Below are positions 8,086-16,214 of a DNA stretch of 39,337 nt, piece by piece. Origin of the DNA: Planctomycetota bacterium (lineage in GTDB: Bacteria > Planctomycetota > PLA2 > JAEUHO01); the NCBI GenBank assembly GCA_020851795.1, contig JADZCA010000025.1:1-39337 (forward strand), written 5' to 3'. A model generated the notes under the pieces. It was not told the origin of the DNA and did not search any database. It worked only from the letters and a program-made list of their open reading frames with translations. Position 1 is the first letter of the stretch, and every line of letters begins with the position of its first letter. The position numbers and the translations under genes were made by a program.

Positions 8086-9998
8086 CAGAGGCTCCGCACC
8101 TTCTTGATGCCGTTCTGCTCCAGGATCAAAGCGAGGTTCGTCTTCGCCACGTCGTCAGCGAACGCCGCATCCCGGAACACGCAGGTCGTGTCGCCAGCGG
8201 GCGCTAGCGCATTGCGCCACTCGACGATGCCCTGGCCGAGCGCCTCCACGTCCTCGCGGCCGATCTTCTCCGAGAGGCACGCCATGAGGACGCCGCCCCC
8301 GATGGAGTGGACCGTCATCTTGGCGATCTCCTTCACCTCGATCGGCACGCAGAGGTCGAGGCCCAACTTCAGAAGGAGTTCGTACAGAACGTCAGCCTCG
8401 GTGCGGTTGCTCTTGAGGTGGTCTACAGTCGAGAGCAGGGAGTCGTCGAGATCATCGCGCTTGGGTTGCCATTCCTGGATGTTCGTGGAATCGAGCTTGA
8501 AGACGCGGAAGCCGAGGTCACCCCTGAACATAGGATTTGCAGAGGCCAGCGTGCGTCCGGCTTCGCGCAATCGAGCCTTCGTCACATCCGCGATAGTGCG
8601 ATACCGTCCGGCGTCAGACACTCGTTCAGGCAACTGCACGACGACAAACCGTCGCGTGCCGCCGTCGTCCTTGTTGATCTCCATTACAGCGTGCCCTGTC
8701 GTCCCGCTGCCCGCGAAGAAGTCCATGATGATGGAGTCTTTGGCCTCTCCTGTGACGGCCTGAATGCAGTCGTAGACTGCCCAGATGCTCTTCGGAAACG
8801 TGAAGGGGGAGTCGGGAAGCAGGGCCCTTAGCACCTTCGTCCCGTACTCGTTGGCATCGTACCGTCTATCAGTCCACACGGTTCTGTATGCTCCAAAGTC
8901 TTTCCCCAGCTCGATCTCATAGCCGTAGTCAACTTTGCGGGCACGCAGCAGGTGTCGAACAGAGTCGGCGCTCTGGCGGGCGTATCTCCACTTCCTCTCG
9001 ACACCACCACGGTCGATGGGATAGACGTGCGACACCCCGTTGATCTCCTCCGTCTGACGTGGATGAAAGTCGTCTCGACACACGTCGCCAAACCCGACGA
9101 CCTTGCCGTCTCTGACCAACACGGGGTAGAAGCAGTTGCGGGCATCAGTGCGCTCCGACTCTGTGCCCCAGTTGCGGAAGTGCGCCCAGTCAATGTCCTC
9201 CGGGGCGATGCGGCGGTCCACGATTGACTTAGCCCCACGCGGAAGAACGAAATACGCATACTCATGCGAATAGGAGAAGTTCGTCCCCTGGATGCCCCGT
9301 GGATTGTGAACGATGGTCACGCACACGTGGTCGTATGTACCCTCTTCAAAGACATCTCTAAGCAGTACACCCAGGGTCGCATGCTCATTGTCGTCGATCG
9401 TGCAGATCAATACGCCGTCCGAACGGAGCAAGGACCTCGCGCACTTGAGTCGCGAGTACATCATGCTCAGCCAGGTCGTGTGGAACCTTCCACTGCTTTC
9501 AGTGTTCGTGGATAGGCTTGCGCCGCCTGTCGTCTGCCCGGTAACTTCGAGGTAGGTGGCTACGCCGTCCGAGTAGTCGTTTGGATAGAGGAGATCGCGG
9601 CCCGTGTTGTACGGGGGGTCGATGTAGATCAGTTTGACCCTTCCCGCGTAGCTCTTCTGCAGGAGTTTGAGGACTTCGAGGTTGTCGCCCTCGATCATCA
9701 GGTTCTTCGTGGTGTCCCAGTCCACGCTCTCCTCGGGACACGGGCGGAGTGTTCCCGTGGACGGCATGAGCGCCAGCCGTCGCGCCTTGCGCTTCCCGTG
9801 CCAGTTGAGCCCATACTTCTCCTCGGCATCGGTGACGGTCGAGTCGCCAACGAGTGACTTCAGCACGTCCACGTTGATCGAGGCTCCCTTCGGCCCCTCG
9901 GTCACGATCTCGGGGAAGAGGGCTTTCAACCTGGCGAGGTTCTCTGCCGCGATGTCGGGGGAACGGGTCTCAGGGTCGTCGGGCGTGAGCTTCTTCAT
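8085..9998 (-). CDS. mod: Type III DNA-adenine N6-methyltransferase, Mod subunit
   Basis: A 637-aa beta-class amino-methyltransferase. The catalytic motif IV DPPYNTG lies at 127-133 and the SAM-binding motif I DFFAGSGTTGH at 426-436, the order expected for Mod. The segment between them (about 150-400) is the place for target recognition. A C-terminal region (about 480-637) would contact Res. It methylates adenine in an asymmetric target and gives Res its specificity. The start is the ATG at 9998, with AGGGAAGACGAG just upstream; an ATG 21 codons earlier would overlap the DUF4391 gene. The middle of the gene (about 8840-9560) has lower GC and different codon use from both ends, which suggests exchange of the recognition domain. 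Confidence 0.93.
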   Translation of the reverse strand: MKKLTPDDPETRSPDIAAENLARLKALFPEIVTEGPKGASINVDVLKSLVGDSTVTDAEEKYGLNWHGKRKARRLALMPSTGTLRPCPEESVDWDTTKNLMIEGDNLEVLKLLQKSYAGRVKLIYIDPPYNTGRDLLYPNDYSDGVATYLEVTGQTTGGASLSTNTESSGRFHTTWLSMMYSRLKCARSLLRSDGVLICTIDDNEHATLGVLLRDVFEEGTYDHVCVTIVHNPRGIQGTNFSYSHEYAYFVLPRGAKSIVDRRIAPEDIDWAHFRNWGTESERTDARNCFYPVLVRDGKVVGFGDVCRDDFHPRQTEEINGVSHVYPIDRGGVERKWRYARQSADSVRHLLRARKVDYGYEIELGKDFGAYRTVWTDRRYDANEYGTKVLRALLPDSPFTFPKSIWAVYDCIQAVTGEAKDSIIMDFFAGSGTTGHAVMEINKDDGGTRRFVVVQLPERVSDAGRYRTIADVTKARLREAGRTLASANPMFRGDLGFRVFKLDSTNIQEWQPKRDDLDDSLLSTVDHLKSNRTEADVLYELLLKLGLDLCVPIEVKEIAKMTVHSIGGGVLMACLSEKIGREDVEALGQGIVEWRNALAPAGDTTCVFRDAAFADDVAKTNLALILEQNGIKKVRSL

Positions 9999-10008
9999 CT
10001 CGTCTTCC

Positions 10009-10764
10009 CTACAGTCGGGCGCGGGCAGCCGCAAGCGCCGCCTCCGCCCTCTTGAGTTCAAGGTTCAGGTCAACCTGCCGCGCCATCTGGCGCTCCCGTG
10101 CAGCCGCGCCGCGAAGCCGCGCGATCTCGCCTTCGAGGCGGGCGCATTCGCCGAGAGCCTCGGCCCGGACAGCCCCCGCGTCGGGATCGCCCGCCAGCCG
10201 AAACGCCCCCGTCTGCCGACCCGCGTTTAGCGCTTGGACAGCGTCCACCCATCCCTGGTACAGGGCGAACAGGTTCAGGCGGGGCAGCCTGGCCAGCGAC
10301 AGCGCGGCTGCGAAGGCGGCGGTCAAGCTTGGGGCCGACCCGTGCGGGGTCGCCGCGACGACTTCCCCGTCAAGGACCACCTTGCCCGCCTCGTTCTGCG
10401 CCCAGCGCTTGTGGACCGCCGAGATCGTCGCTTCCGGGCCTCCCTCGGTGAGCAGCAGGACGGGGTACGGGACCGCACGATGTAGCAGTTCGGCCAGGCG
10501 CTCCGCCGACGCCCCCTCGCGCAAGACGAGGCGAAGGACAGCCACCTCTAGGTACTCGCGGATCTGGTCGCGGAATTCACCGACCCCGATCGTCGAGGGC
10601 TTGAGCGCCGCCACCCAGCGGATCTCCTCGATCCCGCTCTCGATGTGCCGCTTGTCGGCAGCCGTCGGCGCGCCGTTTTCGACAAAGAGCGTCTTCGGCA
10701 CGCGCAACTCGACCCGCGAGGACTCGGGGAGGCCCAGCGCCGCGAGGATCGCGTCCCCGTTCAC
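10009..10764 (-). CDS. DUF4391 domain protein
   Basis: A 251-aa protein matching the DUF4391 family in size and layout. The N-terminal half has the stretch VPKTLFVENGA, then IESGIEEIRWVAALKPSTIG. The middle is VPYPVLLLTEGG...VHKRW followed by NLFALYQGWVDAVQALNA. The C-terminal about 45 residues (ARLEGEIARLRGA onward) form a predicted coiled coil. Function is unknown; members are encoded next to SNF2 helicases and adenine methyltransferases. I chose the GTG at 10764: it overlaps the helicase stop as GTGA (10761-10764), a classic coupling arrangement, whereas the upstream ATG would lie inside the helicase gene. Mod begins 10 bases after its stop. A bridging or regulatory role between the helicase and Mod-Res is inference. 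Confidence 0.82.
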   Translation of the reverse strand: MNGDAILAALGLPESSRVELRVPKTLFVENGAPTAADKRHIESGIEEIRWVAALKPSTIGVGEFRDQIREYLEVAVLRLVLREGASAERLAELLHRAVPYPVLLLTEGGPEATISAVHKRWAQNEAGKVVLDGEVVAATPHGSAPSLTAAFAAALSLARLPRLNLFALYQGWVDAVQALNAGRQTGAFRLAGDPDAGAVRAEALGECARLEGEIARLRGAAARERQMARQVDLNLELKRAEAALAAARARL

Positions 10765-13700
10765 TGTCCGGCCTCCGGCAGGATCGCGAGCCACGCCAGG
10801 ACCTCGAAGTCGTTGTCCCCCGCGAACTCGCCCTTGAGGACATGGGTGCCACCGGGGGTGAAGAGGCTGGCGACCGCGCGCTCGGCCACCCGCCCGACGA
10901 TCGACCCCACGGCGGACGACAGGAGCCGCTGCTCCGCGCTCATGTCCTCCCCCTGCTTCGTATGGCGTTCGAAGCGACCGCTCGCCCCGGCGTCCGGCAT
11001 GTCACGACCGACGCAGACGCGCTTGAGACGGTCGAGGATCTGCTTCACCTGGGGGTAGGGCAGAAGGACCGCCCCGTCGGCCCCCACATGCACGACGTAG
11101 TGCGGCGCTAGCGGATAGCCGCTCTCCGGGCTGGCGGCGGCGGCCGTCCCCTCCGCACGGAGGCAGAAGATGATGCCAGGGGGCACCTGGGCGTCCGTGG
11201 TGGTCGCGACGGCGGACGTACCGAGGGGGAGACGCTCCAAGACGCCCGGATGCGCACGCAGGAACTCAGCGAGGTCGATCCGCAGGTCCGTGAGCGTGAG
11301 ATCGGCGATCGAGACGCCCGCCGAGAGGTCTTCGAGGTCGATCACGGCGTCTTGCAGCTGGAGCAGCTGCTTGCGCCGGTACTCCAGGTCGTTCATCTGG
11401 TTGCCCGACTGCTGCTCGATCAGGTTCTCCTCGCCGGTCGCCGAGATGTCGAGCAGGACCATGCGCCCGCTCACGCGCTGCTCCAAGTTTATGTACTCCT
11501 CCAGCTCGATGTTGGGCCAGAAGTTCACCAACTGGATCCGCTCGTTGCGAGACCCGATGCGGTCGATGCGCCCGAACCGCTGGATGATCCGCACGGGGTT
11601 CCAGTGGATGTCGTAGTTGATCAGCCAGTCGCAGTCCTGGAGGTTCTGCCCCTCGGAGATGCAGTCGGTCGCGATCAAGAGGTCGAGTTCCCCGTCGCTC
11701 GCAAACTCCTCGGGGCGCTCCTTCGCCCGTGGGCTGAACGCCGTAAGGATCGAGGCGAGGTCCCTGCGCAGCCCGGAGAGAGTGGCCTGGTTCGCGCCGG
11801 AGCCCGTCACCAGCGCGGACTCGACTCCGAGGGTTGCCTTCGCCCAGGGCGCGAGGTTCTCATAGAGGTAGCGGGCGGTGTCAGCGAACGCCGTAAAGAC
11901 GATCACCTTGCGGTTGCCCGGGTTGAGGGGCTGTCGGACCTTCCGCTCGATCATCTCGCGGAGCGCCGCCAGCTTCGCATCGCGGGAGGCTCCGATCGCG
12001 GCGGCAGCGGCGTGCAGACTCGCGAGCCGGTTCCGGTCTTCGATCAGGTCCTGCTTCCAGCGGATGAGGTCCACGTCCTTGAGCAGGACCCTCACCGTGC
12101 GACCAACGAGCATGCTCTCGAAGACGGGGTCATCGAGGTCCACGCTGCTGATGTCGATCTCCTCCAGCTCCTCCGGTTGCTCCTCGATCCTCGCGAGGGT
12201 CGCCTCCACGTCGCGCAGCTGGCGCTCGACCGTCAGGGCAAACGAGGACGCAGCGCTCTCCATCCGCTTCAGCACGTTCACCCGGAGCAGGTGGACGAGG
12301 CTCTCCTCGCGGTCCAGCTGCCGGAAGAACCCCTCGCCGCCGCGCACTTGGGTGCTGTACTTGCGATCGTAGGCTTCCTGCTTGTGGGGCAGGACGTACC
12401 GGAGGGGCGCATAGGCGGAGAGATTGAGCCGCCGGATCTCCTGGTTGATCTCGCGGATCGAGGGGAACTGCCCGGCACGGTCCACGTCGGACTTGATGTT
12501 GATCGGCTTCAGGCGGTCGGGGAACCGACCGGTCTCGGCGGTCCCGTAGTACTTCTCGATGTGCTTGCGGGAGCGTGCGATCGTGAGCAGGTCGAGCAGG
12601 GCGAAGTAGTCGAAGCCCAGCATCTCGATGAGGCGGGTGGGCGTGCGGTCACCGCCGTCGAGTTCCAGCCAGCGGTTGAACTGCTTCTGCGCCAACCGCG
12701 TCGTGGCGTCGATGCTCGGGATCCCGTGGTCGCGGAGAGCGCCGTCGTCGCCCTCCGTAGCGAACGAGATCTGGTTGCGGAGGTCAGCGAGGCGGTTGTT
12801 GACGGGCGTGGCCGAGAGCATCAGGACCCGGGTCTTGACGCCCTCGCGGATGATCTTGCGCATCAGGCGGTCGTAGCGGGTCTCGCCGCCCTGACGTGGC
12901 GTCCGCTTGTTGCGGAAGTTGTGGGACTCGTCGATCACGACGAGGTCGTAGTTGCCCCAGTTGACGTGCGCGAGGTCGATGTCGCCCGAGAGACCATCGT
13001 CGCGAGAGAGGTCGGTGTGGTTGAGAATGTCGTAGTTGAAGCGGTCCGAGGCGAGGACGTTGCGTCGGTCGTTCGCTTTGTAGAGGGCCCAGTTGTCCCG
13101 GAGGCGCTTCGGGCAGAGGACGAGAACCCGATCGTTGCGGAGTTCGTGGTACTTGATGATCGCCAGCGCCTCGAACGTCTTGCCGAGTCCCACGCTGTCC
13201 GCGATGATGCAGCCGCCGAATCGGTTCAACTTGTCCACCGCCCCGATGACGCCGTCCCGCTGAAACTTGTAGAGCTTCTTCCACACGACCGTGTTGCGGA
13301 TACCGGTCGCGGACCTGACGATCTGCTCCTCGTCAAGGTCCTGTCCCCGCCCGCCAAGGACGTGCCAGAGGATGAGGGAGTAGACGAGGGCGGGCGGGTG
13401 CTGCCGAGACAGATCCTCCAGGCTCGCCACGAATGCGTTCTTCGCCGACCCGTCCGCCGGAAGGGCTGCCCACTGGGCCTCGAACCACTGGCTCAGGAGC
13501 GTGGCCTCGGCGGCCGTCTCGGAGGCCTGGATGAGGTTCAGGGGGTTGCCCGGGGAGACCCCGAGGCCCTCGGTGCTGAGCGCGAGCGAGCCCAGGAGCC
13601 CTAGCGCTGGGTGGCCGGCACCGTCGCGGACCACGAACGCCCCCTGGGGCACCGGGCCGACCGCCCGGCAGACCTGAGCCTTCGCGGTCGCCCACTGGGC

Positions 13701-13958
13701 GGCTCGCCGGGCGAGCCAGCGCATGTTCAGGCGGTTCCTAAGGGCGCGATCGGCGGCCCCACCGAGCAGTTCGAGGTCGGCACTAGCAGGGGGCAGGACG
13801 AGGCGGCACTGGCCCAGGTCGGCGAGTTCCCGCATGAGCTCGGCGAAGGCGAAGAGGGAGAACTTGGGCGTGGCCAGATCGAGGCCGTCTCCGCGCCCAA
13901 CCTTGGTGCGGACGAGGTCCACGACGCGATCGGTACCCACGTTCTGGACGAGTTTCAT
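10761..13958 (-). CDS. SNF2/HepA-type helicase with degenerate PLD-like N-terminal domain
   Basis: A 1065-aa protein. Residues 1-165 resemble a phospholipase D-like domain: LLGSLALSTEGLGV sits where active enzymes have the GS-N-T-GL motif, but the catalytic H-x-K is missing. Then comes a complete SNF2-type motor: LYKFQRDGV (229-237), Walker A ADSVGLGKT (253-261), DESH (343-346), SATP (382-385), FTAFADTARYLYENL (688-702), ATDCISEGQNLQD (763-775) and IQRFGRIDRIGSRN (792-805). It is a dsDNA translocase or remodeller by family, not expected to unwind DNA. First gene of the operon, coupled to DUF4391 by GTGA. This motor is not part of a classical type III system, which needs only Mod and Res. Confidence 0.9.
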   Translation of the reverse strand: MKLVQNVGTDRVVDLVRTKVGRGDGLDLATPKFSLFAFAELMRELADLGQCRLVLPPASADLELLGGAADRALRNRLNMRWLARRAAQWATAKAQVCRAVGPVPQGAFVVRDGAGHPALGLLGSLALSTEGLGVSPGNPLNLIQASETAAEATLLSQWFEAQWAALPADGSAKNAFVASLEDLSRQHPPALVYSLILWHVLGGRGQDLDEEQIVRSATGIRNTVVWKKLYKFQRDGVIGAVDKLNRFGGCIIADSVGLGKTFEALAIIKYHELRNDRVLVLCPKRLRDNWALYKANDRRNVLASDRFNYDILNHTDLSRDDGLSGDIDLAHVNWGNYDLVVIDESHNFRNKRTPRQGGETRYDRLMRKIIREGVKTRVLMLSATPVNNRLADLRNQISFATEGDDGALRDHGIPSIDATTRLAQKQFNRWLELDGGDRTPTRLIEMLGFDYFALLDLLTIARSRKHIEKYYGTAETGRFPDRLKPINIKSDVDRAGQFPSIREINQEIRRLNLSAYAPLRYVLPHKQEAYDRKYSTQVRGGEGFFRQLDREESLVHLLRVNVLKRMESAASSFALTVERQLRDVEATLARIEEQPEELEEIDISSVDLDDPVFESMLVGRTVRVLLKDVDLIRWKQDLIEDRNRLASLHAAAAAIGASRDAKLAALREMIERKVRQPLNPGNRKVIVFTAFADTARYLYENLAPWAKATLGVESALVTGSGANQATLSGLRRDLASILTAFSPRAKERPEEFASDGELDLLIATDCISEGQNLQDCDWLINYDIHWNPVRIIQRFGRIDRIGSRNERIQLVNFWPNIELEEYINLEQRVSGRMVLLDISATGEENLIEQQSGNQMNDLEYRRKQLLQLQDAVIDLEDLSAGVSIADLTLTDLRIDLAEFLRAHPGVLERLPLGTSAVATTTDAQVPPGIIFCLRAEGTAAAASPESGYPLAPHYVVHVGADGAVLLPYPQVKQILDRLKRVCVGRDMPDAGASGRFERHTKQGEDMSAEQRLLSSAVGSIVGRVAERAVASLFTPGGTHVLKGEFAGDNDFEVLAWLAILPEAGQ

Positions 13959-14341
13959 GCGGCTTCGAGGATCCCCCGACCGCGCGGCTTGGACCCGCTC
14001 CTGCGAGCCCGGACGAGACCGCCTCCCCGGGCCGCGTCATGTTGCTGGAACCCGGGCCGAGAAGCAACGGTTCGTCGGCTACGCCGCCCCGCGACTCGGC
14101 GCGATGAATCTGCCCGATGGAGTTCGAACGCCACTCAGCCGACGCCCCGAGTCCATCGGCCACGGCACCAGTCACCCCCGTCGGAGGCGAGTCGGACCAT
14201 CCATAACTGCCTGATCAGGCGACGACCCGACACATTCGCCAACCGCGCGCGAGCTACCGCCGAGGCGGCTCGGCTCCGCCCATCAGGAGCCAAATGGCTC
14301 AGCGCGAGCTACACTGTCCGGGTCGGACCGGAGGGAACTCG
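13959..14341. promoter_or_regulatory. Divergent control region between the helicase operon and the PLD gene
   Basis: 383 bases between divergently transcribed genes; it must hold both promoters. No consensus sigma70 pair is convincing. The clearest element is a perfect 12-bp palindrome GCCTGATCAGGC at 14209-14220, a possible operator. The region also holds GC-rich inverted repeats such as those around 14261-14280. The open frames here are shadows without motifs. Confidence 0.4.
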
Positions 14342-15568
14342 ATGCGTATCCTAGCGAGCAGCTCAGAGGTCGATCAGACGCTCCTTGATCTTCTCGAGCG
14401 CTACACGAAGTACTCGTGGGCTGTCGCGTGGGCTTCACGCCGACAGTCGGCGTGCGACCTTCTGGTGCGAAGGGCGCGCAGAATCCACCGCATGGTGATT
14501 GGAACTCACTTTTGCCAGACAGATCCCGATTTCATCGAGTGCTTCTGTAGGAACCCTGCGGTGCGATTCGTGCTTAACCCGTCGGGGGTCTTCCATCCGA
14601 AGGTCTATCTCTTCGAGCGCGGTGCTCGCTGGGAGTGCGTCGTAGGGAGCCCGAACTTCACCGGCGCGGGGCTCGGCTCAAACGACGAAGTTGCTGTGCT
14701 GATCTCGGATCGAGATCCAGGCGCCGCTGACGCACACCGATCCCTCACTCGAACGATCCATGGGTACTGGGCGCGTGGCAGTCGCATGGATGCCGCGGGC
14801 GTCGAGAAGTACCGGGCGATGTGGAGCGACCGTCTCCGCCTTCGCTCTCAGCTCGGAGACGCCTCGATGGGCGCGAGGCCGCAACGTGACCGCGGCCGAG
14901 GCCCTCTCGAGATGCCCGTACTGCGGATGACCTGGAGAGAGTTCGTCGCCAAGGTGCGGGCAGAGCGGAATGGAACGACGCTCGCGACCCGTCTGGCGGT
15001 CCTTGAGTCCGCACACAAGCAGTTCCGACGGTACAAGAGTCTCCGTCTGATGGACGAGTTGACGAGGAAGCGGATCGCCGGAACCACCTACGAGGCGGAC
15101 GACCCGCGACCGAGTGCGCCCAAGTGGATGTGGTTCGGATCCATGCGAGGCCACGGCAACTTCAAGGCCGCCGTGGCTCGAAACAGCCGCGCGCTCTCCG
15201 ACGCGCTGGACCAGATTCCGCCGGACGGGGACGTGACACGTGAGCAGTACGGCGCGTTTGTCCAGAAGTTCACCGCGGCATTCGCGAGTGTGCGCGGAGC
15301 TCGGGGTGGCGTCGGTACGGCAACGCGCTTGCTGGCGATGAAGCGCCCGGACCGCTTCGTCTGTGTGAACAGCAGGAACCGTCGTGGATTGTCGCAGGCG
15401 TTCTGCATCCGCGGGTCCATCGAGTTCGAGGAGTACTGGGACTCCATTGTAGATCGAGTTCGAAGCGCGCCGTGGTTCTCGGTCGGAGAGCCCGAGGGAG
15501 ATGAGGATGCGGCAATCTGGCGGGGCCGCGCCGCCATGATGGACGCTGTGTACTACGAGCACCCGTAG
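14342..15568 (+). CDS. Phospholipase D-family nuclease with unknown C-terminal domain
   Basis: A 408-aa protein. The N-terminal PLD-like domain carries one HKD-type motif: HPKVYLF with His85 and Lys87, then GSPNFTGAGL (102-111) and NDEVAVLI. This is the single-motif architecture of PLD nucleases that dimerise to complete the active site (Nuc, BfiI type). The C-terminal half has no named domain I recognise, but contains TATRLLAMKRPDRFVCVNS and a YWDSIVDRVRSAPWF stretch that look like a folded unit. The start ATG has GGAGGGA 5-11 bases upstream. It is divergent from the helicase operon, so it is probably part of the same defence locus. Cleavage of phage DNA is the expected but inferred role. 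Confidence 0.82.
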   Translation: MRILASSSEVDQTLLDLLERYTKYSWAVAWASRRQSACDLLVRRARRIHRMVIGTHFCQTDPDFIECFCRNPAVRFVLNPSGVFHPKVYLFERGARWECVVGSPNFTGAGLGSNDEVAVLISDRDPGAADAHRSLTRTIHGYWARGSRMDAAGVEKYRAMWSDRLRLRSQLGDASMGARPQRDRGRGPLEMPVLRMTWREFVAKVRAERNGTTLATRLAVLESAHKQFRRYKSLRLMDELTRKRIAGTTYEADDPRPSAPKWMWFGSMRGHGNFKAAVARNSRALSDALDQIPPDGDVTREQYGAFVQKFTAAFASVRGARGGVGTATRLLAMKRPDRFVCVNSRNRRGLSQAFCIRGSIEFEEYWDSIVDRVRSAPWFSVGEPEGDEDAAIWRGRAAMMDAVYYEHP

Positions 15569-15990
15569 CGACTCAGTGTCTGCCGAGGGGCCTCGCGCCC
15601 GGACGGACTCCTCGGATCGAGAGTGCGCGGGTCCGGGCGAGCGGTCCCTGAACCGCGAGGGTCATGTGAACCGCCCGAGGCCGGCTGGGCGGCAGACTGA
15701 CGCTGCTCACGCGGCGACGCCCCGTCGAACCGGTAGGTTCGTCAGCAGATCCAAACGTCATCCTGCGCACGACTCGGCGACACCCGAAGGAAGGCCGTTG
15801 CAGATCGGGCTGGCCACGAGGGCCGCCCGGATCCGCTGGCTCAACTCGATCGCACCCGTCGTGTGCCAAGGGACGCAGCCCGCGTCGTCCAGCGTGCGAG
15901 CCACCGCGCACGTGATCGGCGATGGCTCGCCTCTGGCGACGGTGTGGACTCCGAGCCACGATCGGCGTAACCTCTGGCCTGACCTCTCGC
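15569..15990. other. Intergenic stretch between the PLD gene and tRNA-Sec
   Basis: 422 bases without a convincing gene. A minus-strand frame at about 15758-15961 gives a protein-like run (DDAGCVPWHTTGAIELSQRI, then ASPICNGLPSGVAES) and may be the end of a lost gene. A plus-strand open frame also crosses the whole stretch and the tRNA, but has no start or motif here. The tRNA promoter should lie in the last 60 bases; I see no strong consensus. Confidence 0.4.
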
Positions 15991-16089
15991 GGGAGAGGAT
16001 GGCGGCCTGGTGGCCCCCACGGTCTTCAAAACCGTTGCGTCGGCTCGCGAGGGCCGATGGGTCGGTTCGATTCCGATGCTCTCCCGCCA
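15991..16089 (+). tRNA. selC: tRNA-Sec (anticodon UCA)
   Basis: A complete 99-nt selenocysteine tRNA, CCA encoded at 16087-16089. The anticodon arm is perfect: ACGGT (16019-16023), loop CTTCAAA with TCA at 16026-16028, ACCGT (16031-16035). The T arm GTCGG-TTCGATT-CCGAT is normal. The long variable arm, diagnostic for tRNA-Sec, has a 7-bp stem (TCGGCTC with GGGCCGA, loop GCGA). A short TGGT D loop sits on an extended stem. The acceptor (GGGAGAGG with GCTCTCCC) has the eight-pair length of bacterial tRNA-Sec, but the eighth pair is G-G. It decodes in-frame UGA with SelB. No selA, selB, selD or selenoprotein gene is in the window. Confidence 0.93.
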
Positions 16090-16214
16090 ACCCGCTCGCC
16101 ACGCGGGCGGCCGTGTCTTCGGGGCGGGCGGGGGCCGAGCGGGCTTCCGGGCGCTCGCCCCCGTGGGCGGGGCCGGCGACGCTGTCCGCCACCGACCGCC
16201 CCGGGACTCGTGCC

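Noticed and set aside
11250..13604. A 784-codon plus-strand open frame
   Set aside because: It mirrors the helicase gene, which has complete helicase motifs on the minus strand.
15991..16089. tRNA-Sec as a clear attachment site for the defence island
   Set aside because: No integrase gene and no second copy of the tRNA 3' end were seen, and the island lies on the 5' side of the tRNA while integration usually occurs at the 3' end.
15576..16214. Extension of the SWIM protein upstream to 15576
   Set aside because: It would run through the tRNA-Sec gene, and the residues before about 16215 lack family similarity.
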